Positions 45,902-53,446 of a stretch of DNA of 64,000 nt are shown here, in pieces (position 1 is the stretch's first letter; the number at the start of each line of letters is the position of its first letter). The position numbers and the translations under genes were made by a program. Location of the stretch: the NCBI RefSeq assembly GCF_002879865.1, contig NZ_PNXY01000020.1, forward strand, positions 1 through 64,000, read 5' to 3'. Below the pieces are notes generated by a model. The model was not told where the DNA came from. It ran no database searches and saw only the letters and a list, made by a program, of their open reading frames with translations. The stretch comes from Paraburkholderia rhynchosiae (lineage in GTDB: Bacteria; Pseudomonadota; Gammaproteobacteria; Burkholderiales; Burkholderiaceae).

Positions 45902-46529
45902 CGACAGTGCAACAACCGATGGCTTGGTAATACCAACGTCCGGTTTGCTCAATGCCGAAGGTCCCCTCCGAGTGTGCGCCGTGAAAAGGCGGCGTTTTCC
46001 AGCGGGTGCAAGCCCCGCCCGGCAACCGCTCCAGCCGGAAGCAACCGGAGCAGCTATGGAGGTAACGAAGTGGCTGAAGCCTCTGGTAATGCGTGTCACG
46101 AATAGGTGACAGCGCGAGTGTGCAGGCCGTAACGCGAGTGAACGCCGAGCAAACCTCGAAAAGGACGATGCGCAGGCCGACCCGGCAACCCTATCGGGGA
46201 AGGCTGATACGACTGGGTGAATGAGCAGGCTGGACGCCCAGTCGCTGCGCCGGGGTAGTGGCGACAGCATGTACACAAGGAAAGCGTACGCAACACGGGA
46301 AGTCCCTCGGCGTGGTCAGGGATGGCCAACCGGACGCCCGCGAGGGACAGGCCGGGCGCCTTGGGATGACGGAGAGGCCCGTAGTACCGGTGAAGCCGGG
46401 TAATGCCGGTGGAGGGAAGGGGCCTCAGTTCAAGACAGACGCAATACGTAGTGAGGACGTGGAGATTGGGCAACCTTGTATCTTGAAGTTGGGTTTGAAA
46501 GGGGCTGTTTTTATTCGTGGTAGAGGGCT

Positions 46530-46740
46530 TCGGAGCTTGTGGGCGAAGCGGAGCGCAGTGGGCAACGCGCAGCGTTGTCCACGGTAAGCTTCGCGGTGCG
46601 TCGCAGGCGCATAGTCCACAAATCCAAAGTCTCGTGTTTCTGTCGGTTTGGCAAAGCTCGTGTAGCCCGATTCAACCTGGGGTGTGAAGCCCGTTTGATA
46701 GCAGAAGGCGCACGAGCCGAGCCGCTCATCGAAAGCCCGA
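46530..46740 (+). ncRNA. Candidate IS110 bridge RNA region
   Basis: The 5' non-coding end can form two stem-loops with large internal loops. The first has outer stem GCGAAGC (46543-46549) with GCTTCGC (46588-46594), enclosing a second stem GGCAACGC with GCGTTGTC (46561-46579). The second is GCTCGTG (46656-46662) with CACGAGC (46711-46717), enclosing 48 bases. IS110-subgroup elements encode a bridge RNA in this position, with one loop for target and one for donor recognition. The fold was done by eye, and which loop pairs with which DNA end was not resolved. Confidence 0.5.
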
Positions 46741-46780
46741 ACAGTTGTCTGAACCTAATTCGCATTTACAAGGAGGGGCA

Positions 46781-47773
46781 ATGACGAGCTTGCCAGATCC
46801 GAATCTGAGACCGGTCACGATTGGCATCGATGTGGCAAAGGCCACACTGGATGTGGCAATCGGCCAGAGGATGCATACGCTGGGCTTCGCGAATGACGTG
46901 GACGGTATCGAGGCACTGCTTGCGATACTGGCGCAGCATCCGGTCGCGCTGATCGTGCTGGAAGCTACCGGTGGACTCGAAATGGGCGCAGCCTCTGCGT
47001 TGCAGGCTGCAGGGTATGCAGTGGCAGTCATCAATCCGCGGCAGGCGCGCGACTTCGCGCGTGCGATGGGGCAGCTGGCAAAGACTGACCGTATTGATGC
47101 GCGCATCCTCGCCCAGCTTGGCGAAGTCATTGAGCGTCATCCCGAACGGGAGAAGTTCGTCAAGCCGTTGCCGACCGCCGAGCAGCAAACGCTGGCCGCC
47201 CTGGTTTCGCGCCGCAGGCAGTTGATCACGATGGTTGGCGCCGAACGCAACCGGCTGGCCTTGGCACACGCCCAGACTCGCAGAAGCGTCGAGACGATTA
47301 TTAAGACATTGACAGACGAACTTAGGCGTGTCGATGACGACATTTCCGGACACGTCCGGACGCACTTCTCTGATCTGTCGGCGCTGCTGCGCAGCGTCAA
47401 GGGGGTGGGCACTGCGACGATCGCCACCTTGATCGCCGAAGTGCCGGAACTGGGGCGGTTGTCGCGTCGGGAGATAAGCGCACTGATCGGTGTTGCACCG
47501 CTCAATCGTGACTCCGGCGCAATGCGGGGCAAACGCACGATCTTCGGCGGCCGCGGCAGTGTACGGCGCGTCCTGTACATGGCGGCGTTAGTTGCCGCTC
47601 GATTCAACCCGGCCATCAAGAATTTTTACGATCGCCTCGTCGCCGCTGGAAAGCCGAAGAAAGTCGCGCTGGTCGCCTGCATGCGCAAGTTGCTGACCAT
47701 CCTCAATGCGATGATCAAGCTCGGTGAGCCGTGGAATGCATCGCTTCATGAGCCAGATCTAAAAAACGCTTGA
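46781..47773 (+). CDS. IS110-family transposase (bridge-RNA-guided recombinase)
   Basis: 330 residues from the ATG at 46781, preceded by AAGGAGGGGCA. The N-terminal RuvC-like DEDD domain is intact: GIDVAKATLDVAIG, VLEATGG, and KTDRIDARILAQL. The C-terminal domain has GVGTATIATLIAEVPELGRLSRREISALIGVAPL and the catalytic serine region GGRGSVRRVLYMAALVA. The frame is complete and the usual length, so the element may still be active. Family knowledge: members recombine DNA through a structured RNA encoded next to the gene and leave no target duplication. Confidence 0.93.
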   Translation: MTSLPDPNLRPVTIGIDVAKATLDVAIGQRMHTLGFANDVDGIEALLAILAQHPVALIVLEATGGLEMGAASALQAAGYAVAVINPRQARDFARAMGQLAKTDRIDARILAQLGEVIERHPEREKFVKPLPTAEQQTLAALVSRRRQLITMVGAERNRLALAHAQTRRSVETIIKTLTDELRRVDDDISGHVRTHFSDLSALLRSVKGVGTATIATLIAEVPELGRLSRREISALIGVAPLNRDSGAMRGKRTIFGGRGSVRRVLYMAALVAARFNPAIKNFYDRLVAAGKPKKVALVACMRKLLTILNAMIKLGEPWNASLHEPDLKNA

Positions 47774-47785
47774 TCTTCAAGACAG

Positions 47786-49104
47786 TTGCTATCAACTCCG
47801 ATTCGTGTTCAGAAGCTGCAGATGGCGTTACACGCGAAAGCGAAGGCAGAAGCCGGGTATCGCTTCTACGCGCTGTACGACAAGATCTATCGCGAGGATG
47901 TGCTGGCGCATGCGTACGCACAGTGTCGATCGAACAGGGGCGCACCGGGTGTCGATCGGCAGGACTTTGCGGAGGTCGAAGCGTACGGGGCGCAGAAGTG
48001 GCTCGGCGAACTGGCGCTTGCGCTCAGGCAGGAGACTTACCGGCCGGACCCTATCAGAAGAGTGTTTATCCCGAAGGCCAATGGCAAGCTGAGGCCATTG
48101 GGTATCTCGACCCTGCGGGATCGGGTGTGCATGACAGCAGCGATGCTGGTGCTCGAACCGATCTTCGAAGCGGACCTTCCACCGGAGCAGTACGCTTATC
48201 GTGCGGGCCGCAATGCCCAGCAGGCGGCGATCGAGGTGGACGAACGGCTGCACCGAGGGCAAACGGACGTCGTAGACGCGGACTTGGCGGACTACTTTGG
48301 AAGTATTCCGCACGCCGACTTGATGTTGTCGCTCGCGCGACGCATCGTTGATCGGCGTGTGCTGCATCTGATCAGGATGTGGCTGGAATGCCCCGTTGAA
48401 GAAACCGATGACCGAGGCCGGCAGAAACGGACGACGGAGGCTCGAGACAGTCGGCGCGGGATTCCACAGGGCTCCCCCATCTCACCACTGCTGGCGAATG
48501 TTTACATGCGCCGGTTCGTGCTGGCGTGGAAGAAGCTCGGGCTTCAGCGCAGTCTTGGCAGTCGAATAGTGACCTACGCAGACGATCTCGTCATCCTGTG
48601 CAAGCGAGGCAAGGCTGAAGAGGCATTGTTGAAACTTCGCGAGATCATGAGCAAGCTGAAGCTGACGGTCAACGAGGAGAAGACGCGAATCTGCAAGGTG
48701 CCAGAAGGTGAGTTCGACTTCCTGGGTTTTACGTTTGGGCGGATGTACTCTGCAACGACGGGTCAGGCCCGTTGGGCATGAAGCCGTCGAAGAAGAGTAT
48801 CCGGCGCATGGTCGAAAAGATTCATGCAATGACCGCCCTCCGGACGGTATGGCAAGAGACCACGGCGTTGGTGGGCAAGTTGAACCGCACGTTGCGCGGC
48901 TGGGCGAATTACTTCCAGATAGGAAGCGTCAGCCGGGCATACCGAGCAATCGACAGCTACACCGCGACGCGGTTGCGCCGGTGGCTACGCAACAAGTACA
49001 AGCTCAGACGTCGCAGGGGCGGGACTTATCCATCCCCGCATCTCTACGGGTACTTCGGTCTCGTACGTCTGAGCGCACGTGGGGGCGTAGCCTGGCGTGT
49101 GTGA
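47786..49104 (+). pseudogene. Group II intron maturase/reverse transcriptase, frameshifted
   Basis: The frame from 47786 encodes RT domains 0-6: AYAQCRSNRGAPGVDRQDF, RRVFIPKANGKLRPLGISTLRDRV, EQYAYRAGRNAQQA, the GIPQGSPISPLLANVYM turn and the catalytic YADD in VTYADDLVIL. At about 48772 one base appears to be missing. The first frame stops at 48781, while the thumb/maturase part continues in the next frame as GMKPSKKSIRRMVEKIH ... LNRTLRGWANYFQIGSVSRAYRAID ... LRRWLRNKYK to 49104. The N-terminus was also cut by the IS insertion just upstream. Splicing or mobility would need help from another copy. A sequencing error at the homopolymer is an alternative. Confidence 0.85.
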
Positions 49105-49124
49105 AGGCGTGATGTCTTGTCCGA

Positions 49125-49157
49125 GAGCCCAGTGCGGGAGATCTGCACGCTGGGTTC
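49125..49157 (+). ncRNA. Group II intron domain V
   Basis: GAGCCCAG pairs with CTGGGTTC across an upper stem TGCGG...CTGCA closed by a purine-rich loop, with the two-base CG bulge on the 3' side. This is the catalytic domain V secondary structure, including the AGC triad at its base. It lies 20 bases after the maturase stop, as in most bacterial group II introns. Confidence 0.85.
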
Positions 49158-49303
49158 GATGAGCGGGATGTGGAAACGGGGTTACGGCGACGTTATTTGC
49201 GCACCGCCAGACGAAAGAGGCGGCAACAGACAAACCGAACCTACTGCTACCGCGCCACATCTCGACTCTACCGAACGGAGCCGAACGCCGTTGGACTCAG
49301 TTC

Positions 49304-49469
49304 GGCCAATACTGTTGAAAATGTCGCTGCAAGGGCTTTTTCAGTCCTCCTGCGCGAAAAGCGACCTCTCAGATCGGCCCAGAAACCGCTCGAGAACCTT
49401 GGTCAGGGGTAAGAAGACCCCCGAAAACCTCGCGATAGAGACGGCGAGCGACTTTTTCAACGGCTGGCC
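49304..49469. repeat. Short inverted-repeat-bounded element (MITE-like or IS end remnant)
   Basis: The left end GGCCAATACTGTTGAAAATGTCGC (described in two halves: GGCCA at 49304 and GTTGAAAATGTCGC at 49314) is mirrored at 49448-49469 by GCGACTTTTTCAAC and TGGCC. The arms differ by a 2-base indel and three substitutions. The 166-base element has no coding capacity. Confidence 0.5.
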
Positions 49470-49772
49470 ATAAGCGGTCGATGGAAGTCACCGAATGGAT
49501 CGCTGACGATGAAGACCTACGCCCTTCGGTAATTCGACTTGAAAGCGTAGCGAATGTCCGCTTCCAAGATGCGCGCAGGTCTTTTGCGGGTCGGGCGTGT
49601 GAACTCGCTGATACAGGAAGCTGCCGCCGCCACTGTCGGCGATCTATCCCTCTGCCAACCTGAAACGCAATACTCTCCAGCGTCGGCATTGGCTGAAGTC
49701 ATCGCGTTGGCTGTCAGGCACGGCTCTGCCCTGCCCACTGCGGCCACTGGCGTGCGATTTGGTCTAGTCATT

Positions 49773-49806
49773 CGAACGTCGGTACTCTCCAGGTAACCGA
49801 CGTTCG
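49773..49806. repeat. Perfect 11-bp hairpin
   Basis: CGAACGTCGGT and ACCGACGTTCG flank a 12-base loop. No T-run follows. It could be a repeated intergenic palindrome or the recombination/terminator hairpin of a lost mobile element; nothing in the sequence decides. Confidence 0.45.
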
Positions 49807-49931
49807 CTTCGGAATGATCGCAGAGTTGTTAGAACTGGATGAGGTCGAGGGTCATTATTGCTGCGCTTGCGGCAGCAGTGGATAGTGGCCGCGCTTCAGT
49901 GCAGTCCGGTGCGGTCTCGCCGCGTTGCCAG

Positions 49932-50795
49932 TCAAGGCTGCGCGGAGGGTGGTGCGAGGCTCGCGCGCACCCGGTACAGCAGTGAAGGATCCTGGCCGAC
50001 GATTTGCCAGTTGACCCATTGACCCGCCGGCACGACCAGTCCCGGATGGCTCGCATGCACCAGGAACGGCTGCGGCGGCAGCTTGCAGCCTTCCGAGGTT
50101 TTGGGCGTGGTGTCGCTTTCGAGCGTTTCCTGCGCCTCGATTGCGATTACCGACCCGGTCGAGTCCGCCCGCAGCGGCGACACGGTGATGGTGCGCTGCA
50201 AATCGATACTGCCCGCAGGCTGTTCCTTGCAGCCGACTTTGTGCGTGACAACCTTGTGATGCTTATTGGGCCGAGCCTGGCCGACCGCGGTCGTTCCATC
50301 GAATGAATCGACCTGCAGGCCATCGCGGATTACCTGCAGCGTCCAGTTGACGACGGGCTGCACGGGGGGCGGCGCATAGGGCTGAGGCGCTGGCACTGGT
50401 TGTGCAAAGGGCTGAGGTATTGGCTCTGGCTGCTCTGCGGGTTGCGACATTGGCGCTGGGAGCCTGGAGGGTGCTGGTTGCACGGTGGGCTGCGGAGCGG
50501 CCTTATGAGTGGGCGCATGGACACGCCTGTGTACGGGCCTGTGAGCCGGCTTACGAGCCGACTTTTCAATAGGCTTTTCAGCAGCACGGATTTCAGCAGT
50601 AGGGTTTTCAGCAGGCTCTTGAGTGGGCTGTGGAGCGGACGCGGGAGGGGGAAGAGGAACGGCGCGCACCACAGGTTGCGAGGCCGGGACCTCGGGCTGC
50701 ACCACACCTTGAAACTGCGTCTGCGCGCTCGCGGGCATGAACGCGGCGGCAGCGGCGGACAGAGCGGCGTCGACGCAGTTCTTCCTCAACTTCAT
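49932..50795 (-). CDS. Proline-rich secreted protein of unknown function
   Basis: 287 residues from the ATG at 50795, with GGAG nine bases upstream; in-frame starts exist up to 50840. The signal peptide MKLRKNCVDAALSAAAAAFMPASAQ is followed by a Pro/Gln/Ala-rich spacer of about 110 residues with basic patches (KPAHRPVHRRVHAPTHKAAPQP). A C-terminal beta-rich domain from about residue 155 (VNWTLQVIRDGLQVDSFDGTTAVGQ ... GQWVNWQIVGQDPSLLYRVRASL) completes it. The Pro-rich spacer could cross the periplasm or peptidoglycan in the manner of TonB-type linkers. The family is not recognised. It is an island of intact coding sequence in a decayed region. Confidence 0.65.
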   Translation of the reverse strand: MKLRKNCVDAALSAAAAAFMPASAQTQFQGVVQPEVPASQPVVRAVPLPPPASAPQPTQEPAENPTAEIRAAEKPIEKSARKPAHRPVHRRVHAPTHKAAPQPTVQPAPSRLPAPMSQPAEQPEPIPQPFAQPVPAPQPYAPPPVQPVVNWTLQVIRDGLQVDSFDGTTAVGQARPNKHHKVVTHKVGCKEQPAGSIDLQRTITVSPLRADSTGSVIAIEAQETLESDTTPKTSEGCKLPPQPFLVHASHPGLVVPAGQWVNWQIVGQDPSLLYRVRASLAPPSAQP

Positions 50796-51000
50796 GTCTG
50801 CAGGCTCCATGCACGTGTACCCGTCGCACAGGTGCCGCACAACGCGTGCCCGACGTTCGGTGGCGAGGAGGCAGAGCCCTCATCCATTTCGCTCGGGAGC
50901 TCGCAGATATCGCTCTGGTTCTGCTACAACGCGCGCAACGGCGCGGGCCGAACGCCGTCGACACTGACGAATTTAACCGGACCAAAATCCTATTCGCGCG

Positions 51001-51548
51001 GTGAGTCGCTAAAAGCTTTCCGTATGAGCGTTCTCCACCGGCATTCCGGGACTAGGGCCGACGTGAATCATCGGGACGAAATGTATGACGACAAAGTGCC
51101 CGACATGATCGATAACGCCTACGTCATCGTCGAGTTCAGGAGCGGGCGTCGTGCAAGCCTCGATCTCTGTATGTTCGCGGACGGTGCATACTGGCAGGAA
51201 GAGTTCTCTGCCGTCGGCGACAAGGGCAAGATCGAATGCTTCGTGCCGGGTGCGAGCAGGCATTGGCCCGGGCGCGGTGAGCGCCAGGCCGAAGTGGTCG
51301 TGAGCCGGCGCGAGCCGAAGGGTCCGGCGCGGCGTACGGTAGAGGTCGACGAACATCTGCTTATCCTCGGGGCGCATCATGGCTCGACTTATTTCGAACA
51401 CCTCGGCTTTCAGCAGTCGGTGCTGGAAGGGGCAAATGTCAGAGTGACGGTGGAAGACGGCCTCAAGGCGGTCGTCATCGGCCTGGCAGCCGAACAGTCG
51501 ATCCGTGAGAGGCGAGTGATCCAGATCGAGGGACTCAGCCTTCATTGA
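51001..51548 (+). pseudogene. Gfo/Idh/MocA-family oxidoreductase, C-terminal remnant
   Basis: The last about 170 codons before the stop at 51548 match the C-terminal alpha/beta domain of Gfo/Idh/MocA dehydrogenases: DVNHRDEMYDDKVPDMIDNAYVIVEF, RASLDLCMFADGAYWQEEFSAVGDKGKIECFVPG, and the closing segment GLKAVVIGLAAEQSIRERRVIQI. The N-terminal NAD-binding Rossmann half (with the GxGxxG loop and the catalytic EKP) is absent; the frame upstream is unrelated. MocA-type enzymes act on inositols and inosamines, and a moc-like operon lies 5 kb downstream, so this may be what is left of its dehydrogenase. The 5' limit is approximate. Confidence 0.7.
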
Positions 51549-51589
51549 ACACGGTACCGTCTAGATGATCTGACCGGCACGTCACCGGC

Positions 51590-51870
51590 CATCGAGCTGG
51601 TACCGCGGCTCGCGCGCGGCGGGGGCCGCACATGATGTAACTGTCCTGCTGACCGGTGAAAGCGGTACTGGGAACGAACTCGTCGCGCAGGGCATACATA
51701 ACACGGGCCGCAGGCGTGGCAGTCCGTTTGTCGCGATTACGCGGCGCTGCCGGAAGGGTTGATCGAAAGCGAACTGTTCCGCAACGAGGAGGGCGCGTTC
51801 ACTGGCGCGCGGCGCGGCGGCAAACCCGGGCTCTTCGAAATCGCGCATACAGGCACGATCGTTTTCAGGC
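51590..51870 (+). pseudogene. Sigma-54-dependent activator (AAA+ domain) remnant
   Basis: Split over frames, the plus strand still reads DVTVLLTGESGTGNELVAQGIHNTG (Walker A of NtrC/PrpR-type activators, with the invariant Lys of GTGKE changed to Asn), then SPFVAI, then CAALPEGLIESELF in slightly altered form, and NEEGAFTGARRGGKPGLFEIAHTGTI, which contains the GAFTGA loop that contacts sigma-54. Several indels and stops interrupt it, and the sensor, Walker B and DNA-binding parts are missing. GARRGGKPGL is typical of the PrpR branch. Clearly non-functional. Confidence 0.7.
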
Positions 51871-53036
51871 GATCAATGCCTCAGAAACTGCACCCTTGAT
51901 AACGGGAACTACGTTGAGGCCGAACTGACTGACGCCGTTATGCGACGCGCCTTTCGAGAGACCGCCGGAAAAGTCGATGGCCGGCGACGCGAGCAGGTAA
52001 AGCGCGCGAAACGCGCACAAAGCGTTCGATATGCATGATTCAACTCCGGTCGAACCCGGACGGTTCGGTCAACGTTCGATGAGCAACGCGCGTGCAGAAA
52101 GGTCAAACGCTGGTGTCCGCGTTCTTACGCAAACAGGGAGCGAGCTACAGACAGACCGCACGGGCGGTCCCGAAGAAGCGCGCTGACCCGGCAATCGGGG
52201 TCAGCGGCGAGAAGGAAAGTCCGGCGTCGCTAACGTGCGATTGCAGTCTGGGTGCCGGCACGGGCCGGCTTACAAGATCGACTAGGGCTTGCGTCCACGA
52301 AGGACTCTCCTGTTGGTAATTCAGGGCGGATTCTATGTGTGCATTCTGTGAAAGCCCAAGCAGAAGTTATCGTGTACTGCTTAGTAGCTTGAATAGCGAT
52401 GCGGAGCACACCGGCCCGTGCTACGTCGACAGCATGCGGTACGACGTACGAGCACACCAGCGTCGCAGATGTGCAACATGCACTCGCGAGAAGCAGTCAT
52501 TGCTGCATGTGTACAAAAGAACAAAAAGAAGGTGGCATGCGAATGATTTGCATCCTTCGGAAAGTAACGGATTCGAAAGAAAAATCTTCGAAATAATCGT
52601 TGACTCGGCTCGCGCGTCGTTACTAGAATTCGCCTGTTTCCACCAAAGGGGCATATGCCTTGGACAGTTGCAGTAGTCGACCTTCGAATAGTTTTTCTGC
52701 CTGACCGGCACGACGTCCGCCTGGATTCTTCCCTAGCCGCCGTCCTGCCAGCAGGCAGACGGTGCGCACCGCAGTAGCTTTCGCAGTTTCTCCCCCGCGC
52801 ATCCCTTCGATTGGCCGCCGTCGTTGGCGTGTGTGCTGTCGCGCGCGTTCGTCTACGCGGAACCCGGCGCGCGGAGCCATGGGCTCACGACGCCGCTTGT
52901 TCACGCAGTTTTCGCGCACGCTATACCGTGCCGGATCCAGCGTGTGGTTAAACACGTCCTTCACGCGTAAATCGGACCCGAAACCAGAGAGAAATTTACG
53001 ATGCCCGACCCTGAGCCTTGTTCCTGCACAACTCGC

Positions 53037-53059
53037 CTTGCGTTCTCCCAGAACGCAGG
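53037..53059 (+). promoter_or_regulatory. Hairpin upstream of the NRAMP leader
   Basis: TGCGTTCT and AGAACGCA pair perfectly around CCC, extendable by two more pairs. It lies about 125 bases before the 49-codon leader frame. Either a dyad-symmetric operator for a metal regulator or an RNA stem; no T-run follows, so a simple terminator is unlikely. Confidence 0.35.
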
Positions 53060-53184
53060 CCGCTTCGCCTGACATCTGGCTGCACACGTTCCTCCTCCAA
53101 CGCTCGGGCATTGCGACCCGCGTGAGTGAAACGAAGGCACACCTGATCGATGGCGCCACGTTTCAAGATATTGGAGGAATCACC

Positions 53185-53334
53185 ATGCGCTTCGCTCTAC
53201 TCGTTTCGCAACTGCCGCACGTCGAAGAAGCTCGCACGCACTACAACGGCATGCTCGCGCTCGACGCCCGTTCGCAAGCATCGGCCGGCGTGCTCGCCGC
53301 CATCTGGGCGGCGCTCAAACAGCTCGCCCGCTGA
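53185..53334 (+). CDS. 49-residue leader protein upstream of NRAMP transporter
   Basis: Starts at an ATG with an excellent ribosome site (GGAGGAATCACC). The product MRFALLVSQLPHVEEARTHY... is helical and amphipathic, lacks a signal peptide, and has no recognised family. The frame extends upstream, but the ribosome site fixes the start. Position and strand suggest it is translated in the leader of the metal-transporter mRNA, either as a small accessory protein or as a regulatory upstream frame. Confidence 0.45.
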   Translation: MRFALLVSQLPHVEEARTHYNGMLALDARSQASAGVLAAIWAALKQLAR

Positions 53335-53398
53335 CGCGGCCTGGCGTGGCCTGCTGCCTGTCCACTGCGCCAACACCGGCAGGAGGAAAGGCAGGTCC

Positions 53399-53440
53399 AT
53401 GCCCCAATCATCGAATTCAAAAAGCACTGCCAAGGAATAA
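53399..53440 (+). CDS. 13-residue leader peptide directly before NRAMP gene
   Basis: ATG at 53399 after AGGAGGAAAGGCAGGTCC, coding MPQSSNSKSTAKE and a TAA at 53438-53440, six bases before the ATG of the transporter gene. The spacing would let terminating ribosomes re-initiate on the transporter, whose own ribosome site is weak. Too short for certainty, but the ribosome site and position make translation plausible. Confidence 0.35.
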   Translation: MPQSSNSKSTAKE

Positions 53441-53446
53441 GTAAAA

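Larger units (their letters stand above)
46440..47790 (+). mobile_element. IS110-family insertion sequence inside the intron
   Basis: Contains an intact transposase gene (46781-47773) with a long structured 5' non-coding end and a very short 3' end, the arrangement of the IS110 subgroup. It separates the intron's domain I from its maturase gene, so it inserted into the intron. No inverted repeats or target duplications were found, as expected for the family. The left boundary is uncertain between about 46430 and 46530. A 10-base direct repeat TTCAAGACAG at 46429-46438 and 47776-47785 may mark the junctions or may be coincidence. Confidence 0.75.
45972..49200 (+). mobile_element. Group II intron, interrupted by an IS110-family element
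   Basis: The element starts near 45972 with GTGTG followed by a GC-rich hairpin, matching the GUGYG 5' consensus. About 500 bases of strongly structured domain I RNA follow (multiple GC stems, GAA-type internal loops). A maturase/reverse-transcriptase gene lies at 47786-49104 and a canonical domain V at 49125-49157. The 3' end is placed only approximately near 49200, because domain VI could not be folded confidently. Removing the inserted IS leaves roughly 1.9 kb, the usual size of an ORF-bearing bacterial group II intron. The frameshifted maturase makes autonomous mobility unlikely. Confidence 0.8.
49201..49931. other. Non-coding region with insertion-sequence end remnants
   Basis: About 730 bases between the intron and the proline-rich protein gene. 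No reading frame here resembles a protein. It holds the 166-base inverted-repeat element at 49304-49469 and the hairpin at 49773-49806. The sequence has the character of worn transposon ends and repeated intergenic elements. Confidence 0.5.
51549..53184. other. Degenerate region with no intact gene
   Basis: About 1.6 kb. Its first 300 bases hold a sigma-54 activator remnant (listed separately). On the minus strand at about 51880-52015 a short stretch reads DFSGGLSKGASHNGVSQFGLN, protein-like but unrecognised. From 52100 to 53180 I see only frames with shadow-like composition. A hairpin at 53037-53059 precedes the NRAMP leader frames. Confidence 0.45.

Noticed and set aside
46429..47785. 10-base direct repeat TTCAAGACAG as a target-site duplication of the IS
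   Set aside because: IS110-family elements do not normally create duplications, and the left copy may simply be intron sequence; kept only as a possible boundary marker.
48760..48790. Programmed -1 frameshift in the intron maturase
   Set aside because: The junction GTTGGGC is not a slippery heptamer and no downstream pseudoknot is apparent; a one-base deletion is simpler.
53000..53446. Manganese or magnesium riboswitch ahead of the NRAMP gene
   Set aside because: I could not find the conserved internal-loop sequences of the yybP-ykoY or M-box classes; only a simple hairpin and leader frames are visible.
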